A stretch of DNA of 64,000 nucleotides, taken from NCBI GenBank assembly GCA_017163975.1, contig JAFFSR010000136.1, positions 7,995,501 through 8,059,500 of the forward strand, in the 5' to 3' direction. Below are positions 63,311-64,000 of this stretch, piece after piece; positions within the stretch are counted from its first letter, which is position 1, and each line of letters opens with the position of its first letter. Made by a program: the position numbers and the translations under genes. The notes beneath the pieces are model-generated. The model ran no database searches. It was given only the letters and a program-made list of their open reading frames with translations, and was not told where the DNA came from. The DNA is from Anastatus disparis. Lineage: Eukaryota; Arthropoda; Insecta; Hymenoptera; Eupelmidae.

Positions 63311-63576
63311 ATAAATAGATTTGTCAAAATAACATTATAACATTAATCGGAATACTGATAAATAAAAAGTTGAAGTATTTTCGTTTTATTCTTTCGAATA
63401 TAATCATATTCGAAACAATAAACTTCTAAATTTAGAAAGTTTATTCACAAAATTTTTGTTCTATGACTTTATATGGGGGGGGGGTATTCTAAAAAGTTTA
63501 AAAATCCTTTCGAGTATTCGTCCTTTTACTCATTCGAAATTGTAGTCAGTCGTTTTTTATTGATTCTGATGACCAA

Positions 63577-63667
63577 GGGTGGGGTTCGATTTTTCGAAAG
63601 ACCGATATTTTTTTGTGCTTAATGTAAAATCCCAAAATTTAGAATGATGCTATTGATAACATTCATT
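63577..63667. mobile_element. GGGTGGGG foldback element, truncated copy
   Basis: Starts GGGTGGGGTTCGA directly at the outer edge of the right arm and follows the family to ACATTCATTTA, where it is cut by a different repeat. Confidence 0.8.
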
Positions 63668-64000
63668 TATAGTATATTACGATACGGGCGACTTAAATCA
63701 CCTATTATTACATGGCGAGGTTAGGGCCCGAGCGTCAGCGAGGGTCCACGCCGAAGAAAGCCATCAACTAAAGCCGAGATTAACCCCCCCACCTCAAACA
63801 ACGCACACCACGATGATAATCTAAAAACGACATACGCACAGCTCACGAAAACGTAAAGCGAAACTGAAAAAATAAGCACCGAAATAATGAAAAATAAAAA
63901 TATATAAACGAAAACTACACGAATAAGAAAAAAATATAAGGGCCGTAGGAGCGACAATTGGTAACTTATGTATTGTATTAGCAGTTGCGTTTAGGGGAAT
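63668..64000. other. Start of another repeat, cut by window end
   Basis: TAGTATATTACGATACGGGC ... TTATTACATGGC resembles the arms of the hairpin at 60210-60352. A GC-richer stretch follows (GGGCCCGAGCGTCAGCGAGG). A 78-codon minus-strand open frame here (63721-63957) is hydrophobic low-complexity translation and is not accepted. The element continues beyond the window. Confidence 0.5.

Larger units (their letters stand above)
45043..63575. repeat. Giant imperfect palindrome, about 18.5 kb
   Basis: Left arm 45043-53025 and right arm 53345-63575 are inverted copies. Matches seen by eye run from the outer edge (TGGTCATCAGAATC / GATTCTGATGACCA), through the 513-bp element at 46386/62799, the gene 3' flank, the zinc-finger exon, the intron and exon 1, to the partial tandem unit at the centre. 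Coding sequences appear identical; noncoding parts show scattered substitutions. Arm-specific differences: left has a nested element (45140-46224) and an extra 1107-bp unit (51612-52718); right has a 4.35-kb insertion (57557-61905) and an extra foldback element (62225-62739). Real inverted duplication, gene conversion or misjoined haplotypes could all give this picture. Confidence 0.92.

Noticed and set aside
63721..63957. 78-codon minus-strand open frame at window end
   Set aside because: Hydrophobic low-complexity frame inside a repeat; no support.

Overview
The window looks like AT-rich nuclear DNA of an insect. It carries a tRNA-derived SINE family, a LINE with an insect-type Gag (three CCHC knuckles ending in HPANYRGC), several foldback DNA transposons, TA and GA microsatellites, and a spliced gene with a GT-AG intron and AATAAA signals. 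The texture (TATATAC tracts, GA runs, GC-richer islands of 0.5-1 kb in a very AT-rich background) would fit Hymenoptera, but the order cannot be settled from this sequence alone.

Region 1 (1 to about 44.8 kb) holds no gene I can support. It contains five SINE copies plus one fragment, a nearly perfect 658-bp foldback MITE at 35656-36313 flanked by TA, and a 2.4-kb LINE at 40662-43099. The LINE landed inside a SINE with a 15-bp target-site duplication. It carries only a Gag-like coding region, split by a frameshift, and no endonuclease or reverse transcriptase. The rest is AT-rich noncoding DNA with recurrent GC-richer islands.

Region 2 (about 44.8 to 63.7 kb) is the striking part: an imperfect palindrome of about 18.5 kb (left arm 45043-53025, spacer 53026-53344, right arm 53345-63575). 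Each arm carries one copy of a two-exon gene in divergent, head-to-head orientation. The predicted protein starts with a 12-codon exon (MDCLSMLDWDEL). Exon 2 holds a tandem array of 75-residue repeats, a Buttonhead-like cysteine box and three C2H2 fingers of Sp/KLF type. The coding parts of the arms look essentially identical, but the arms differ by large insertions. The left arm has an extra 1.1-kb unit duplicating promoter and exon 1, and a 1.1-kb nested element. The right arm has a 4.35-kb insertion and an extra foldback element. Both copies are interrupted in the repeat array, by a 5-bp loss on the left and extensive scrambling on the right; assembly or read error in a tandem array is a serious alternative to true decay.

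The outer palindrome is packed with about 513-bp foldback transposons whose ends read GGGTGGGG...CCCCACCC and which make 8-bp target duplications. GGGTGGGG/CCCCACCC is also a classic GT/CACCC box, the kind of site Sp/KLF fingers bind. The link between the encoded finger protein and these repeated ends is an inference, but it is the most interesting testable idea here. The window ends inside another repeat whose end resembles a GC-rich hairpin element at 60210-60352.
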